Shown: positions 15,871 to 24,140 of the stretch, piece by piece
Layout: each line of letters starts with the position of its first letter
Position numbering within the stretch: the first letter of the stretch is position 1
From: Embleya sp045207655
GTDB taxonomy: Bacteria > Actinomycetota > Actinomycetes > Streptomycetales > Streptomycetaceae
Length of the DNA stretch: 64,000 bases
Reading direction: 5' to 3'
NCBI RefSeq assembly: GCF_045207655.1
Contig: NZ_CP108784.1
Span: 4,030,001 to 4,094,000 of the forward strand
Program-made: the position numbers and the translations under genes
Notes under the pieces: generated by a model
What the model was told of the DNA's origin: nothing
The model's database searches: none
What the model saw: the letters and a program-made list of their open reading frames with translations, nothing else

Positions 15871-17099
15871 TGAGCTCCTTGAAGAGTCGTCCTGTTGGGC
15901 GTGCCGGAGGAGACGGACGAGGAGTCGGGGCGGCCCGCGTAGGGCAACATCGCGCTGACCGACCACCCGCCGCCGACGCTGGGCCCGGTCCGCAACCTGC
16001 CACCCAGCATCGCGACCCGCTCGCGCATACCGACCAGGCCGTGGCCCATCCCGTCGCCGGGAGCCGCGGCGCCCCGCCCGTCGTCGCTGATCTCCATCTC
16101 CAGTCCATCTTCCCCGTAGCCCACGCCGACCGTCGCGGTGGCATCGGGGCCGGCGTGTTTGCGGGTGTTGGTCAGCGCCTCCTGGACGATCCGGTACGCG
16201 GTCAGCGCGACGCTCTGCGGCAGTTCGACCGGTACCCCCTCGACCCGGAGCTCGACGTTGAGGCCGGTGGTGCGCACCTGCTCGACCAGTTCGCCGAGTT
16301 GGTCCACGCCCGGCTGAGGTACGTACGCGTCGGTCTCGGCCTGCGAGCGCAGCACGCCCAGCAGCCGACGCATCTCGGCCAGCGCCTCGCGCCCGGTCGC
16401 CGCGATCGTGCCCAGTGCCTCGCGGGCCCGGTCCGGCGACGAGTCGATCGCGTACGCCGCGCCGTCGGCCTGCACCACCATCACCGACACGTTGTGCGCG
16501 ACCACGTCGTGCAGTTCGCGGGCGATCCGGGCCCGCTCGGCCGCCGCGGCGATCTGCGCCTGCTGGTCGCGCTCGAACTCCAGCCGGGTGGCCCGCTCCT
16601 CCAACTCGGCGTAGAACGCCCGCCGGGTGCGCATCGAATCGCCCAGCACCCACGCGATCGCGAGCAGCACCACGAGGAAGCCGAAACCGATGACGTTGTC
16701 GCGGAACGAGGAGTCGCTCGATTCCGGGAAGCGCCCGAGCAGGATCGCCGGCCCGAGCAGGACCATCGCGAGCCCGATGCGCGAGAGCCACCGCGGGCCG
16801 GACTTGGCAGCCGTGTACAGCGCGACGAGCATCGCGTAGTTGGCCGAGGTGAGCGTGCCGTCCCAGACCAACTGCATCAACCCGCCGACCACGACCATGG
16901 CGGTCGCGGTCAGGGGCCGCACCCGGTGCAGCGCCATGCCCAGGCTGAGCAGCATCACGATCACGAGCCACCACCAGCGCGGAGCGGGTGCGGTGGTGTC
17001 CTCGACGACCTGCAGCAGTGCGAGGCCGAGGATCGGAATCGTGCACACCGAGTCGACCCACAAGGGGTGCGCTCGCAGCCACGCGTAGATTCGTTGCAC
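15867..17099 (-). CDS. Membrane sensor histidine kinase (HisKA_3), copy 1
   Basis: 410 residues. The N-terminal half has about five to six hydrophobic helices (residues 15-155) and no clear extracytoplasmic sensor domain. A linker GDSMRTRRAFYAELEERATRLEFERDQQ leads to the phospho-acceptor segment ARELHDVVAHNVSVMVVQ, with His197. The HATPase region has EALTNTRKHAGPDATATV, ISDDGRG and GHGLVGMRERV. It overlaps the response-regulator gene by four bases, so it is the cognate kinase. It is clearly paralogous to the next gene upstream. Confidence 0.94.
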   Translation of the reverse strand: MQRIYAWLRAHPLWVDSVCTIPILGLALLQVVEDTTAPAPRWWWLVIVMLLSLGMALHRVRPLTATAMVVVGGLMQLVWDGTLTSANYAMLVALYTAAKSGPRWLSRIGLAMVLLGPAILLGRFPESSDSSFRDNVIGFGFLVVLLAIAWVLGDSMRTRRAFYAELEERATRLEFERDQQAQIAAAAERARIARELHDVVAHNVSVMVVQADGAAYAIDSSPDRAREALGTIAATGREALAEMRRLLGVLRSQAETDAYVPQPGVDQLGELVEQVRTTGLNVELRVEGVPVELPQSVALTAYRIVQEALTNTRKHAGPDATATVGVGYGEDGLEMEISDDGRGAAAPGDGMGHGLVGMRERVAMLGGRLRTGPSVGGGWSVSAMLPYAGRPDSSSVSSGTPNRTTLQGAQ

Positions 17100-17217
17100 A
17101 CTTCGACGCTACGCGGCACCGGGTCGTGCGCGCGTCAACCGACGTACCGAATCGGTCCTCCGCCACAAGTCGCACCCGGCAATGCGGCGAGCACACCCGG
17201 GGTGCCGTCCGGACGGC

Positions 17218-18396
17218 TCAGGCGCCCTCCCCCGGGCGTACCGGCAATCGGGCCCGAACCTGCCAGCCGCCGCCCGACCGGGGTCCGGTCTCCAGCCGAC
17301 CGCCGAACAACGCGACCCGCTCGCCCATGCCGACCAGACCGTGGCCCATCCCGTCGCCCGGGGCCGCCGCGCCGCGGCCGTCGTCGCCCACGTCCAGTTC
17401 GACGTCCTCGCCCAGATAGCGCAGCCGCACCATCGCCTCGGCGTTCGGCCCACCGTGCTTGCGGGTGTTGGTCAGCGCCTCCTGGACGATTCGGTACACG
17501 GTCAACGCGACGCCCTGAGGCAGCTCGACCGGCACCCCCTCGACGGTCAGACCGACCGGCAGGCCCGCGCTGCGCACCCGCTCCAGCAGGTCCTCGAGCT
17601 GCTCGACGCCCGGTTGTGGAACGTACGCGTCGCCCTCGTTCTGCGAGCGCAGCACGCCCAGCAGTCGGCGCATCTCGGCGAGCGCCTCGCGCCCGGTGGC
17701 GGAGATCGTGCCGAGCGCCTCGCGGGTCAGCTCCGGCGCGCCGTCCAGCGCGTACGCCGCGCCGTCGGCCTGCACCACCATCACCGACACGTTGTGCGCC
17801 ACCACGTCGTGCAGTTCGCGGGCGATCCGGGCCCGCTCGCTCGCCGCCGCGATCTGCGCCTGCTGGTCCCGCTCGCGCTCCAACCGGTCGGCCCGGTCCT
17901 CCAGCTCGATGTAGTACGCCCGCCGGGTGCGCATCGAGTCGCCCAGCACCCACGCGATCACGAAGGGGCCCATCAGCAGCAGCGTGAAGAAGACGATGCC
18001 GGTGGTCGGTATTTCCGGGTTGTCCCACCAGCGCAACATCGCCGCGATCGGCGCGAGCACCCCGCCCACGAGCGCCGTGCGCGAGGCCCAGCGCGGGCTG
18101 TACGCGGCGGCGCTGTAGGCGATCGCGGGCATCGCGAGGGCCTCCAGGCCCGGCGGTATGTCGTCGAAGAGCTGGAAGATCCCGATCGCGACGGTGACCA
18201 CCAGCGCGAGGGTGGGATTGCGCCGACGGATCAGCAACACGATCGACATCGTGCCGAGCGCGATCAGATGCGGAACGTCGGGCGGCCCGGGCTGATCGAT
18301 GATCACCTCGAACAGGCCGAACATGAGCAGCAGCAGCGCCCATGCTCCGTCCACGAGCAGGGGGCGTCCACGGAGCCAGGCGTACAGGTGATGCAC
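17218..18396 (-). CDS. Membrane sensor histidine kinase (HisKA_3), copy 2
   Basis: 392 residues from GTG 18396 (VHHLYAWLRGRPLLVDG), chosen because it aligns with the start of copy 1 (MQRIYAWLRAHPLWVDS). The layout is the same: membrane helices to about residue 155, GDSMRTRRAYYIELEDRADRLERERDQQ, ARELHDVVAHNVSVMVVQADGAAYA with His196, and an intact HATPase domain. The catalytic halves are nearly identical to copy 1, whereas the membrane halves differ, suggesting the same output with a different input. It lies 118 bases upstream of copy 1 and has no response regulator of its own. Confidence 0.92.
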   Translation of the reverse strand: MHHLYAWLRGRPLLVDGAWALLLLMFGLFEVIIDQPGPPDVPHLIALGTMSIVLLIRRRNPTLALVVTVAIGIFQLFDDIPPGLEALAMPAIAYSAAAYSPRWASRTALVGGVLAPIAAMLRWWDNPEIPTTGIVFFTLLLMGPFVIAWVLGDSMRTRRAYYIELEDRADRLERERDQQAQIAAASERARIARELHDVVAHNVSVMVVQADGAAYALDGAPELTREALGTISATGREALAEMRRLLGVLRSQNEGDAYVPQPGVEQLEDLLERVRSAGLPVGLTVEGVPVELPQGVALTVYRIVQEALTNTRKHGGPNAEAMVRLRYLGEDVELDVGDDGRGAAAPGDGMGHGLVGMGERVALFGGRLETGPRSGGGWQVRARLPVRPGEGA

Positions 18397-18503
18397 ACAG
18401 GCAGGGTAGACGGGCACATTCCTTCGCTCGCACTCCGGACGGACCGGCACAGAACCGACCTCGGTCGCACGGGCGCGATCCGGGGCCGGTACCGTCGGAT
18501 GCG

Positions 18504-19478
18504 ATGGAACGACGGCTGACCTGGAAGGAAGCCACCCGTCGGGCGTTGTACGGAGCCGAGGGCTTCTACCGCCGGGCCGAGGGCCCCGCCGGCCATTTCC
18601 GCACCTCGGTACACGCCTCCCCGCTGTTCGCCCGCGCGCTGGCCGACCTCGCCCGGACCGCGGGCCTGGACACCGTCGTGGACGTGGGCGCGGGGCGGGG
18701 TGAACTGCTGATCGCGCTGTGTCGGATCGCGCCGCACCTGGAGCTGATCGGCGTGGACGTCGCCGACCGGCCGGAGGCCCTGCCGCCGTCGATCGCCTGG
18801 GGGCCGGAGATCCCACCGGACCGGACCGCGCTGCTGATCGCCAACGAGTGGCTGGACAACGTGCCGGCCGACGTCGCGGAGGTGGACGGGCACGGCGTGC
18901 CCAGGCTGGTCGAGGTGGACGTGCGCTCGGGCCACGAGCGGCTCGGCGCGGCCACCGACGACCGGGACGCGCGCTGGCTGGACCGCTGGTGGCCGCTGGT
19001 CGGCGCGGAACCGGGCACGCGCGCGGAGATCGGCGACCCGCGGGACCTCGCGTGGGCGGGCGCGATCGAGCGGCTGGAGCGGGGGGTCGCGGTGGCGATC
19101 GACTATGGGCACCTGGCCGACGGGCGCCCGCCGTACGGCACACTCGCCGGGTATCGGCAGGGCCGGCAGGTGCCGCCGGTTCCGGACGGCACCTGCGATG
19201 TGACCTGCCATGTCGCGATGGACGCGGTGGCCGCGGCGGGCGAGGCGGCCGGGGCACGCGACACGCTCCTGACCACGCAGCGACACGCGCTGCGCGCGCT
19301 GGGCGTGGTCGGCCACCGACCGCCGTACGAACTGGCCCGCACCGATCCGGCCGGCTACCTCGCCGGCCTGCGCGACGCGGGCGAGGCCGGCGAACTCACC
19401 GCGAAGGGCGGCCTCGGCGACTTCCACTGGCTGGCCCAGGGCGTGGGCATGAGCGTCCCCACCCGCCTCCGCCCCTGA
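18504..19478 (+). CDS. MidA/NDUFAF7-family SAM-dependent methyltransferase
   Basis: 324 residues from ATG 18504. The family pattern (DUF185/Methyltransf_28) is recognisable: GFYRRAEGPAGHFRTSVHAS corresponds to the GYY...GDFxTSPE start, VVDVGAGRGELL (58-69) is the SAM site, and LIANEWLDNVP (112-121) matches the NEllDalP motif. VAIDYGHLADGRPPYGTLAGYR and CDVTCHVAMDAV match the DYG/GTLRAYR/DITAHVDF region. The human homologue NDUFAF7 methylates an Arg of NDUFS2, the mitochondrial NuoD. A stand-alone NuoD homologue lies 3.5 kb downstream, which makes it a candidate substrate (inference). Confidence 0.85.
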   Translation: MERRLTWKEATRRALYGAEGFYRRAEGPAGHFRTSVHASPLFARALADLARTAGLDTVVDVGAGRGELLIALCRIAPHLELIGVDVADRPEALPPSIAWGPEIPPDRTALLIANEWLDNVPADVAEVDGHGVPRLVEVDVRSGHERLGAATDDRDARWLDRWWPLVGAEPGTRAEIGDPRDLAWAGAIERLERGVAVAIDYGHLADGRPPYGTLAGYRQGRQVPPVPDGTCDVTCHVAMDAVAAAGEAAGARDTLLTTQRHALRALGVVGHRPPYELARTDPAGYLAGLRDAGEAGELTAKGGLGDFHWLAQGVGMSVPTRLRP

Positions 19479-19530
19479 CCGACCCGAGCCCGCCCGACTT
19501 CGACCCCGCCGACCCCTGAGCACCCACCGA

Positions 19531-19712
19531 TCCAGCCCGACCGACACTGGAAACCAACCGCATTCAGCCCGACCGACGCTTGAGGCCACCCCTAAGCCCG
19601 GCCGGCGCTGGAAGCCAATCCCTCCAGCCCAGCCGGCGCTGGAAGCCAACCGAATCCAGCCCGGCCGGCGTTTGAGGCCACCCCTCAGCCCGGCCGGCGC
19701 TTGAGGCCAACC
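19531..19712. repeat. Six imperfect ~30-base tandem repeats with a GCCCGGCCGGCG core
   Basis: Units begin at 19531, 19564, 19593, 19623, 19655 and 19685. Each reads roughly TCAGCCCGGCCGGCGCTTGA followed by GGCCAACC, alternating CTGGAAGCC and TTGAGGCC versions. The GCCCGGCCGGC core is self-complementary, so each unit can form a hairpin in RNA. The array fills the gap between the methyltransferase and CoA-transferase stops, which are convergent, and may serve as a terminator. Single copies of similar sequence occur near 25800-25887. Confidence 0.75.
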
Positions 19713-20966
19713 TCAGCTGTTCCCGAGCGCACCCGCCGCCCGAAGCTCGGCGATCCTGGCCTCGTCGTACCCGAGCAGGTCCGCCAGAACGGCCGCGCTG
19801 TGCTGCCCGACCGTCGGCGCCCGCTCCGGCACCGGCAGCGTCTCGCCGACGAACTTGAGCGGCGACGGAAGCTGCTCCGCGCCGAGCCGATCCTGGCCGA
19901 TCCACGGGAACCGGTGCTGGAACTGCGGGTCCTCGGCGATCGTCTGCGGCGTGTTCACCGGCGCGATCGGCGTGTTCGCCTCGTTGCCGAACTCGATCCA
20001 CTCACGCGCGGTGCGCGTCGCGAAGATGTCCCGCAGGATGCCTCGCAGCTCGACATTGCCGACCGCGTGGTCCGCGTACTTGGAGCCCGGCCAGCGCTCG
20101 AACAGGTCGGCCCGGTCCACCGCCTCGCAGAAGTTCTTCCACAACGACTGCTCGGACGCCATGAACAACACGTGCCGGTCGTCCTTGGTCGCGTAGATCT
20201 GGTAGCGCACGCCCTTCTCCATGCCCCCGGTGCCGGGCGCACGGCGCTCGTAGTCGTCCGACTTGTTGCCGGTCACCTCGGACTCCGGGCGCTCGTACGC
20301 CTTCCAGGTCTCGCTGCGCAGCCAGTCCATCGACGCGGCGGCGTCGGACTGGGCGATGTCGATCACGCTGCCCTCGCCGGTGGCCCGGGCCCGGATGATG
20401 CCCGCGAGCACACCGAGCGCGCCGAACATCGGACCGGCGTGGATGCCGATCGAGGCGTGCTCGGGCAGGTACGGGAAGCCGTCCTCGTCGATCGCGGGCT
20501 TCACGACGCCTGCCCAGGTGTCGTAGGCGACGCCGTGGCTGGGCATGTCCCGGTACGGACCGGTGGCGCCGTAGCCGGAGATCGTGCAGAACACGATCCT
20601 CGGGTTGATCTTCCTCAAGTCCTCGTAGCCGATCCCGCGCCGGGCCAGACCGCCCGGCCGCATCGCCTCGATCACCGCGTCGGCGTCCTTGACCAGGGCC
20701 TTGAACGTCTCGATCGCCTCGGGCTTGCGCAGATCCAGGACCAGGGACTTCTTGCCCCGGTTGACGTGGAGGTGCATCAGCGACGAGCCCTCCACGATCG
20801 GCCACGTCATGTCCCGGATGTAGTCGCCCTGCGGCGGCTCGATCTTGATCACCTCGGCGCCCAGGTCCACCAGCGACGAGGTGATCGCGGCCGGTCCCAG
20901 CATCGAACACTCGATGATGCGAACCCCCGCGAGCGGGGCTCCACCCTTCGACTCGACCTGACTCAT
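19713..20966 (-). CDS. CaiB/BaiF-family CoA-transferase
   Basis: 417 residues. Class III CoA-transferase features are clear: PLAGVRIIECSMLGPAAITSSLVDLGAEVIKIEPP at the N-terminus, NRGKKSLVLDLRKPEA, VIEAMRPGGLARRGIGY, CTISGYGATGPYRDMPSHG and GNSVIDIAQ-like GEGSVIDIAQSDA. Such enzymes move CoA between carboxylic acids. By eye, the segment that normally holds the catalytic Asp (IADxxTG) reads SIGIHAGPMFG, so the nucleophile is not obvious. It stands alone between convergent and tandem neighbours, with two CTGAC/GTCAG-type palindromes upstream. Confidence 0.85.
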   Translation of the reverse strand: MSQVESKGGAPLAGVRIIECSMLGPAAITSSLVDLGAEVIKIEPPQGDYIRDMTWPIVEGSSLMHLHVNRGKKSLVLDLRKPEAIETFKALVKDADAVIEAMRPGGLARRGIGYEDLRKINPRIVFCTISGYGATGPYRDMPSHGVAYDTWAGVVKPAIDEDGFPYLPEHASIGIHAGPMFGALGVLAGIIRARATGEGSVIDIAQSDAAASMDWLRSETWKAYERPESEVTGNKSDDYERRAPGTGGMEKGVRYQIYATKDDRHVLFMASEQSLWKNFCEAVDRADLFERWPGSKYADHAVGNVELRGILRDIFATRTAREWIEFGNEANTPIAPVNTPQTIAEDPQFQHRFPWIGQDRLGAEQLPSPLKFVGETLPVPERAPTVGQHSAAVLADLLGYDEARIAELRAAGALGNS

Positions 20967-20984
20967 CGCTGCCTCCCTGCGAAT

Positions 20985-20999
20985 ATGACGATGCGTCAG
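20985..20999. promoter_or_regulatory. TetR-like operator, TGACG-ATG-CGTCA
   Basis: Perfect 5-base arms with a 3-base spacer, 19 bases before the CaiB-like start codon, within an AT-richer patch (ATAT on both sides). The same architecture occurs at 21038, 47196 and 47764. Confidence 0.6.
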
Positions 21000-21002
21000 A
21001 TA

Positions 21003-22373
21003 TTAACCGGCGCCCTCTCCGAGGGAAGAGGCGGAACCTGACGAACTGTCAGATGCGTTGTGGATCCAGCGTTCCGCGCCCGCGCCGCGGCGTCCGATGC
21101 GCGAGCGCTCGGCCTGTTCGGCGACCATCGTGTGCGCCTCGGCCGCGTCCCGTCGGGCCGCCTTGACGTGCACCGGCCCCGGCGTGGAATCCAGGTGCAC
21201 GGTGGCCAGGCCGAGCCGGCGCTCCCACGGCCCCTGGGTCCGCCGTACGCTCTGCACCTTCGCGTGCGGGATCACGTCCAGGATCCGGTGGAACCGACCG
21301 CTGCGGGCCACGAACACCTCGGTGTCCGCGCCGTAGGCGTACGCCGACCAGCCCACCGGGTCGTGCCAGCGGGCCCGGCGCGGGGCCGGGATCAGCTCGA
21401 TCGCGTCGACGTGCACACCCGGCAGGACCTGCCCGAGCAGGCCGTGTGCGACCGCGCGCGGCGCGACCGGCAGCAGGATCGTCTCCTTGGCGTCGGCGTC
21501 CTTGCCGCCGTAGCCGGCCACGTTGATCTCGACCCGCACCCACCCGCGCAGCCGCCACAACCACGGCTGCACGATCCGCACCGCCTGGACCCGGCCCGGC
21601 GGGACCGTCTGGTGCCGCTGTTCGAGCAAGCCGTGCCGCAGCCGCAGGCCGTCCGGCGAACCGGCCACGGTGAAGTCGAAGTTCCGGATCACCCGTCCCG
21701 CGGTGAACTGCCACGCGGCCAGGAACAGCGGCACCGAGCCGAACACGAACGCGGGCGCGTGCAGCGCGAAGGCCAGCACGATCACCGCCACGCTGGGCGC
21801 GAGCGCGGCCCAGGTGCCCACCGACAGCAGCACCGAGCCGACCACCGCCGACAGCGGCACCGACACCAGCGTCTGTTCGGGCGCCTCCCCCACGTCCGGA
21901 CGCACCCCCGCGGCGCGCGCGAGCAGTTCGGCGCGCAGCCGCTGCGCGTCCGCCTCGCCCAGGTAGGACAGGCTCGCCTCGGCCCGGTCCCCGCCGGCCA
22001 CCTGGAGTTGCAGCTCGGCGAGACCGAACAGCCGGGCGGCCAGCGGCCGGACGATGTCGACCGCCTGGAGCCGGGACAACCGCACGTGCCGGGTGCGCCG
22101 GAACAACACGCCGGAGTCCAGCCGCAGGTCGTCGCCCTCGATCCGGAACGTGGTGAACCACCACGAGACGTATCCGTACCCGAACGCGAGCGGCACCACC
22201 ACGCCCAGCCCGATCATCAGGCGGCTCGGGGTCGCCCACCCGGAGTTGACGTTGTGGACCACCACACCCAGGCAGGCCGCGATCACCACCCAACCGCGCG
22301 CGGGCGGGGTCAGCGGGTGCAGGCGGCGCGGTTCGCCGGGGCGCTCGACCGGCTGCTCGATCCCGGTGCTCAC
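21003..22373 (-). CDS. Large bacterial PH-domain (YdbS/bPH2-type) membrane protein
   Basis: 456 residues from GTG 22373, overlapping the stop of the smaller PH gene (GTGA). Two N-terminal helices (GWVVIAACLGVVV, MIGLGVVVPLAFGYGYVSWWF) precede a first bPH2 domain (FRIEGDDLRLDSGVLFRRTRHVRLSRLQAVDI). A second helix pair near 200-250 precedes another PH-like domain (GSPDGLRLRHGLLEQRHQTVPPGRVQAVRI), and a third PH-like stretch lies near the end (AHAKVQSVRRTQGPWERRLGLATVHLD in part). The last 15 residues are Ser/Gly-rich and overlap the operator at 21038. The family is thought to act at the cell envelope; its exact role is unknown. Confidence 0.85.
   Translation of the reverse strand: MSTGIEQPVERPGEPRRLHPLTPPARGWVVIAACLGVVVHNVNSGWATPSRLMIGLGVVVPLAFGYGYVSWWFTTFRIEGDDLRLDSGVLFRRTRHVRLSRLQAVDIVRPLAARLFGLAELQLQVAGGDRAEASLSYLGEADAQRLRAELLARAAGVRPDVGEAPEQTLVSVPLSAVVGSVLLSVGTWAALAPSVAVIVLAFALHAPAFVFGSVPLFLAAWQFTAGRVIRNFDFTVAGSPDGLRLRHGLLEQRHQTVPPGRVQAVRIVQPWLWRLRGWVRVEINVAGYGGKDADAKETILLPVAPRAVAHGLLGQVLPGVHVDAIELIPAPRRARWHDPVGWSAYAYGADTEVFVARSGRFHRILDVIPHAKVQSVRRTQGPWERRLGLATVHLDSTPGPVHVKAARRDAAEAHTMVAEQAERSRIGRRGAGAERWIHNASDSSSGSASSLGEGAG
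21038..21052. promoter_or_regulatory. TetR-like operator, CTGAC-GAACT-GTCAG
   Basis: A perfect 5-5-5 palindrome 72 bases upstream of the CaiB-like start codon, inside the extreme 3' end of the PH-domain gene. It is the second member of the same operator family in this promoter. Confidence 0.5.
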
Positions 22374-22864
22374 AACCCCGCCGATCGGGCTTCGCCGAGG
22401 GCCGCGAGCCGGTCGCGCAGCCGCGCGGCCTCGGCCGGCGGCAGGCCGCGCACGACCGCGTCCGAGGAGGCCGAGGCGGTGTGCAGGGTCACCGTGGCGA
22501 TGCCGAACCGGCGCTCCAGCGGGCCCGCCGCGACGTCCACGAACTGCATCCGCCCGTATGGCACCACGACCAGGCGGCGAAACTGCACGCCATGCGCGAT
22601 CAGCAGGTCGTCGGCCCGCTCCGCGTAGCGCCACGAGCGCTGGTTGCGCCGGATCGCCGGGAGACCCCAGGCCGCGGCCCCGACGCAGGCGAGCGCGAGC
22701 ACCGCGCCGACCCACCACGCGACGAGCCACGCGAGCAGGCCGCCGACGAGGGCGAGCAGCGCGCAGGCGCCGACCAGCAGGGCGCGGCGCATCCGGTAGA
22801 GCTGTTCCGAGACGGCACGCCAGTCGAGATCGGGCGGAGCCGGGGCGTCATCGGCCGGTTTCAT
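22370..22864 (-). CDS. Small bacterial PH-domain (YdbT-type) membrane protein
   Basis: 164 residues from ATG 22864 (MKPADDAPAPPDLDWRAVSEQLYRMRR). Two adjacent membrane helices (RALLVGACALLALVGGLLAW, LVAWWVGAVLALACVGAAAWG) are followed by one bPH2 domain: AHGVQFRRLVVVPYGRMQFVDVAAGPLERRFGIATV. This small-plus-large pair with overlapping reading frames is the standard arrangement of YdbS/YdbT-like proteins. It is divergent from the nuoD-like gene, with a 70-base gap that must contain both promoters. Confidence 0.87.
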   Translation of the reverse strand: MKPADDAPAPPDLDWRAVSEQLYRMRRALLVGACALLALVGGLLAWLVAWWVGAVLALACVGAAAWGLPAIRRNQRSWRYAERADDLLIAHGVQFRRLVVVPYGRMQFVDVAAGPLERRFGIATVTLHTASASSDAVVRGLPPAEAARLRDRLAALGEARSAGL

Positions 22865-22934
22865 ACGGGCAACCTTCCCAGGTGGGCATACAAGGGTGCG
22901 AAGGAGCACACCACTACTGGCAGACTCAGGGTCC

Positions 22935-24086
22935 ATGACCGCCAGGACCGTGGGCGTGGGTATCGGCGCCGACCAGCTCGACACGACCGACATGGTGCTC
23001 AACATCGGGCCCCAACACCCCTCCACGCACGGCGTGCTGAGGCTGCGACTCGTACTCGACGGCGAGCGGATCGTCTCCGCCGAGCCGATCGTGGGCTACA
23101 TGCATCGCGGCGCGGAGAAGCTCTTCGAGGTGCGCGACTACCGGCAGATCGTGATGTTGGCCAACCGGCACGACTGGTTGAGCGCGTTCGCGAACGAGCT
23201 GGGCGTGGTGCTCTCCGTGGAGCGCATGCTGGGCATGGAGGTGCCGCAGCGCGCGGTGTGGGCGCGAACCCTGCTCGCCGAGCTGAACCGGGTGCTCAAT
23301 CATCTGATGTTCCTCGGTTCGTATCCGCTGGAGCTGGGCGCGATCACCCCGATCTTCCACGCGTTCCGCGAGCGTGAGGAGATCCAGGCGGTGATGGAGG
23401 AGATCTCCGGCGGCCGGATGCACTTCATGTTCAACCGGGTCGGCGGGCTCAAGGAGGATCTGCCGGCGGGCTGGACCGGGCGGGTACGGCACGCCGTGGC
23501 AACCGTGCGCACCCGGTTGGCGGGCCTGGACGCCCTGGTCTCCGGCAACGAGATCTTCCGCGCCCGCACCCGGGGCGTGGGCGTGTTGTCGCCCGCCCTG
23601 GTGGCGGCCTACGGGGTCAGCGGGCCGATCGCGCGGGCCTCCGGGGTCGACTTCGACCTGCGCCGGGACGAGCCGTACCTGGCCTACGGCGAGCTGGCCG
23701 ACGTGCTGCGCGTGGTCACCCGCCGGGAGGGCGACTGTCTGGCCCGGTTCGAGTGCCTGCTGGAGCAGGTACACGTGAGCCTGGACCTGGCCGACGCGTG
23801 CTGCGACCGGCTCGACCGGCTCCCGCAGGGTCCGGTGAACCTGCGGCTGCCCAAGGTGCTCAAGGCGCCCGAGGGCCACACCTACGCGTGGACCGAGAAC
23901 CCGCTCGGCCTCAACGGCTACTACCTGGTCTCCCGCGGCGAGAAGACCCCGTGGCGGCTCAAGCTGCGCTCGGCGTCCTACAACAACGTGCAGGTGCTGA
24001 CCGAGCTGCTGCCGGGCTGCCTGATCGCGGACATGGTGGCGATCCTGGGGTCGCTCTTCTTCGTCGTGGGCGACATCGACAAGTGA
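22935..24086 (+). CDS. Stand-alone NuoD-like (complex I 49-kDa subunit) protein
   Basis: 383 residues from ATG 22935, shorter than a usual NuoD (about 400-440). IGPQHPSTHGVLRLRLVLDGE (residues 24-44) keeps both His of the GPQHPSTHG motif, and MHRGAEKLFEVR, LLAELNRVLNHLMFLG, RMHFMFNRVGG and PEGHTYAWTENPLG are family-typical. However, RLDY, whose Tyr binds quinone in complex I, reads RHDW (Trp81), and the C-terminal SLDPV-type motif reads SLFFVVGD. No other nuo gene is nearby. It may be a paralogue with a separate role, perhaps associated with the MidA-type methyltransferase upstream. Confidence 0.88.
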   Translation: MTARTVGVGIGADQLDTTDMVLNIGPQHPSTHGVLRLRLVLDGERIVSAEPIVGYMHRGAEKLFEVRDYRQIVMLANRHDWLSAFANELGVVLSVERMLGMEVPQRAVWARTLLAELNRVLNHLMFLGSYPLELGAITPIFHAFREREEIQAVMEEISGGRMHFMFNRVGGLKEDLPAGWTGRVRHAVATVRTRLAGLDALVSGNEIFRARTRGVGVLSPALVAAYGVSGPIARASGVDFDLRRDEPYLAYGELADVLRVVTRREGDCLARFECLLEQVHVSLDLADACCDRLDRLPQGPVNLRLPKVLKAPEGHTYAWTENPLGLNGYYLVSRGEKTPWRLKLRSASYNNVQVLTELLPGCLIADMVAILGSLFFVVGDIDK

Positions 24087-24097
24087 CGGCCGGGGCG

Positions 24098-24139
24098 CCG
24101 GTCGGCGCTCCCGGGGCCTGCCCCGGGAGCGCCGACCGG
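24098..24139. terminator. Strong bidirectional hairpin terminator
   Basis: Arms 24098-24117 and 24120-24139 are perfectly complementary over 20 bases (core GTCGGCGCTCCCGGGGC). It separates the convergent nuoD-like gene and the Pro/Ala-rich protein gene, ending one base before the latter's stop codon. Confidence 0.85.
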
Positions 24140-24140
24140 G

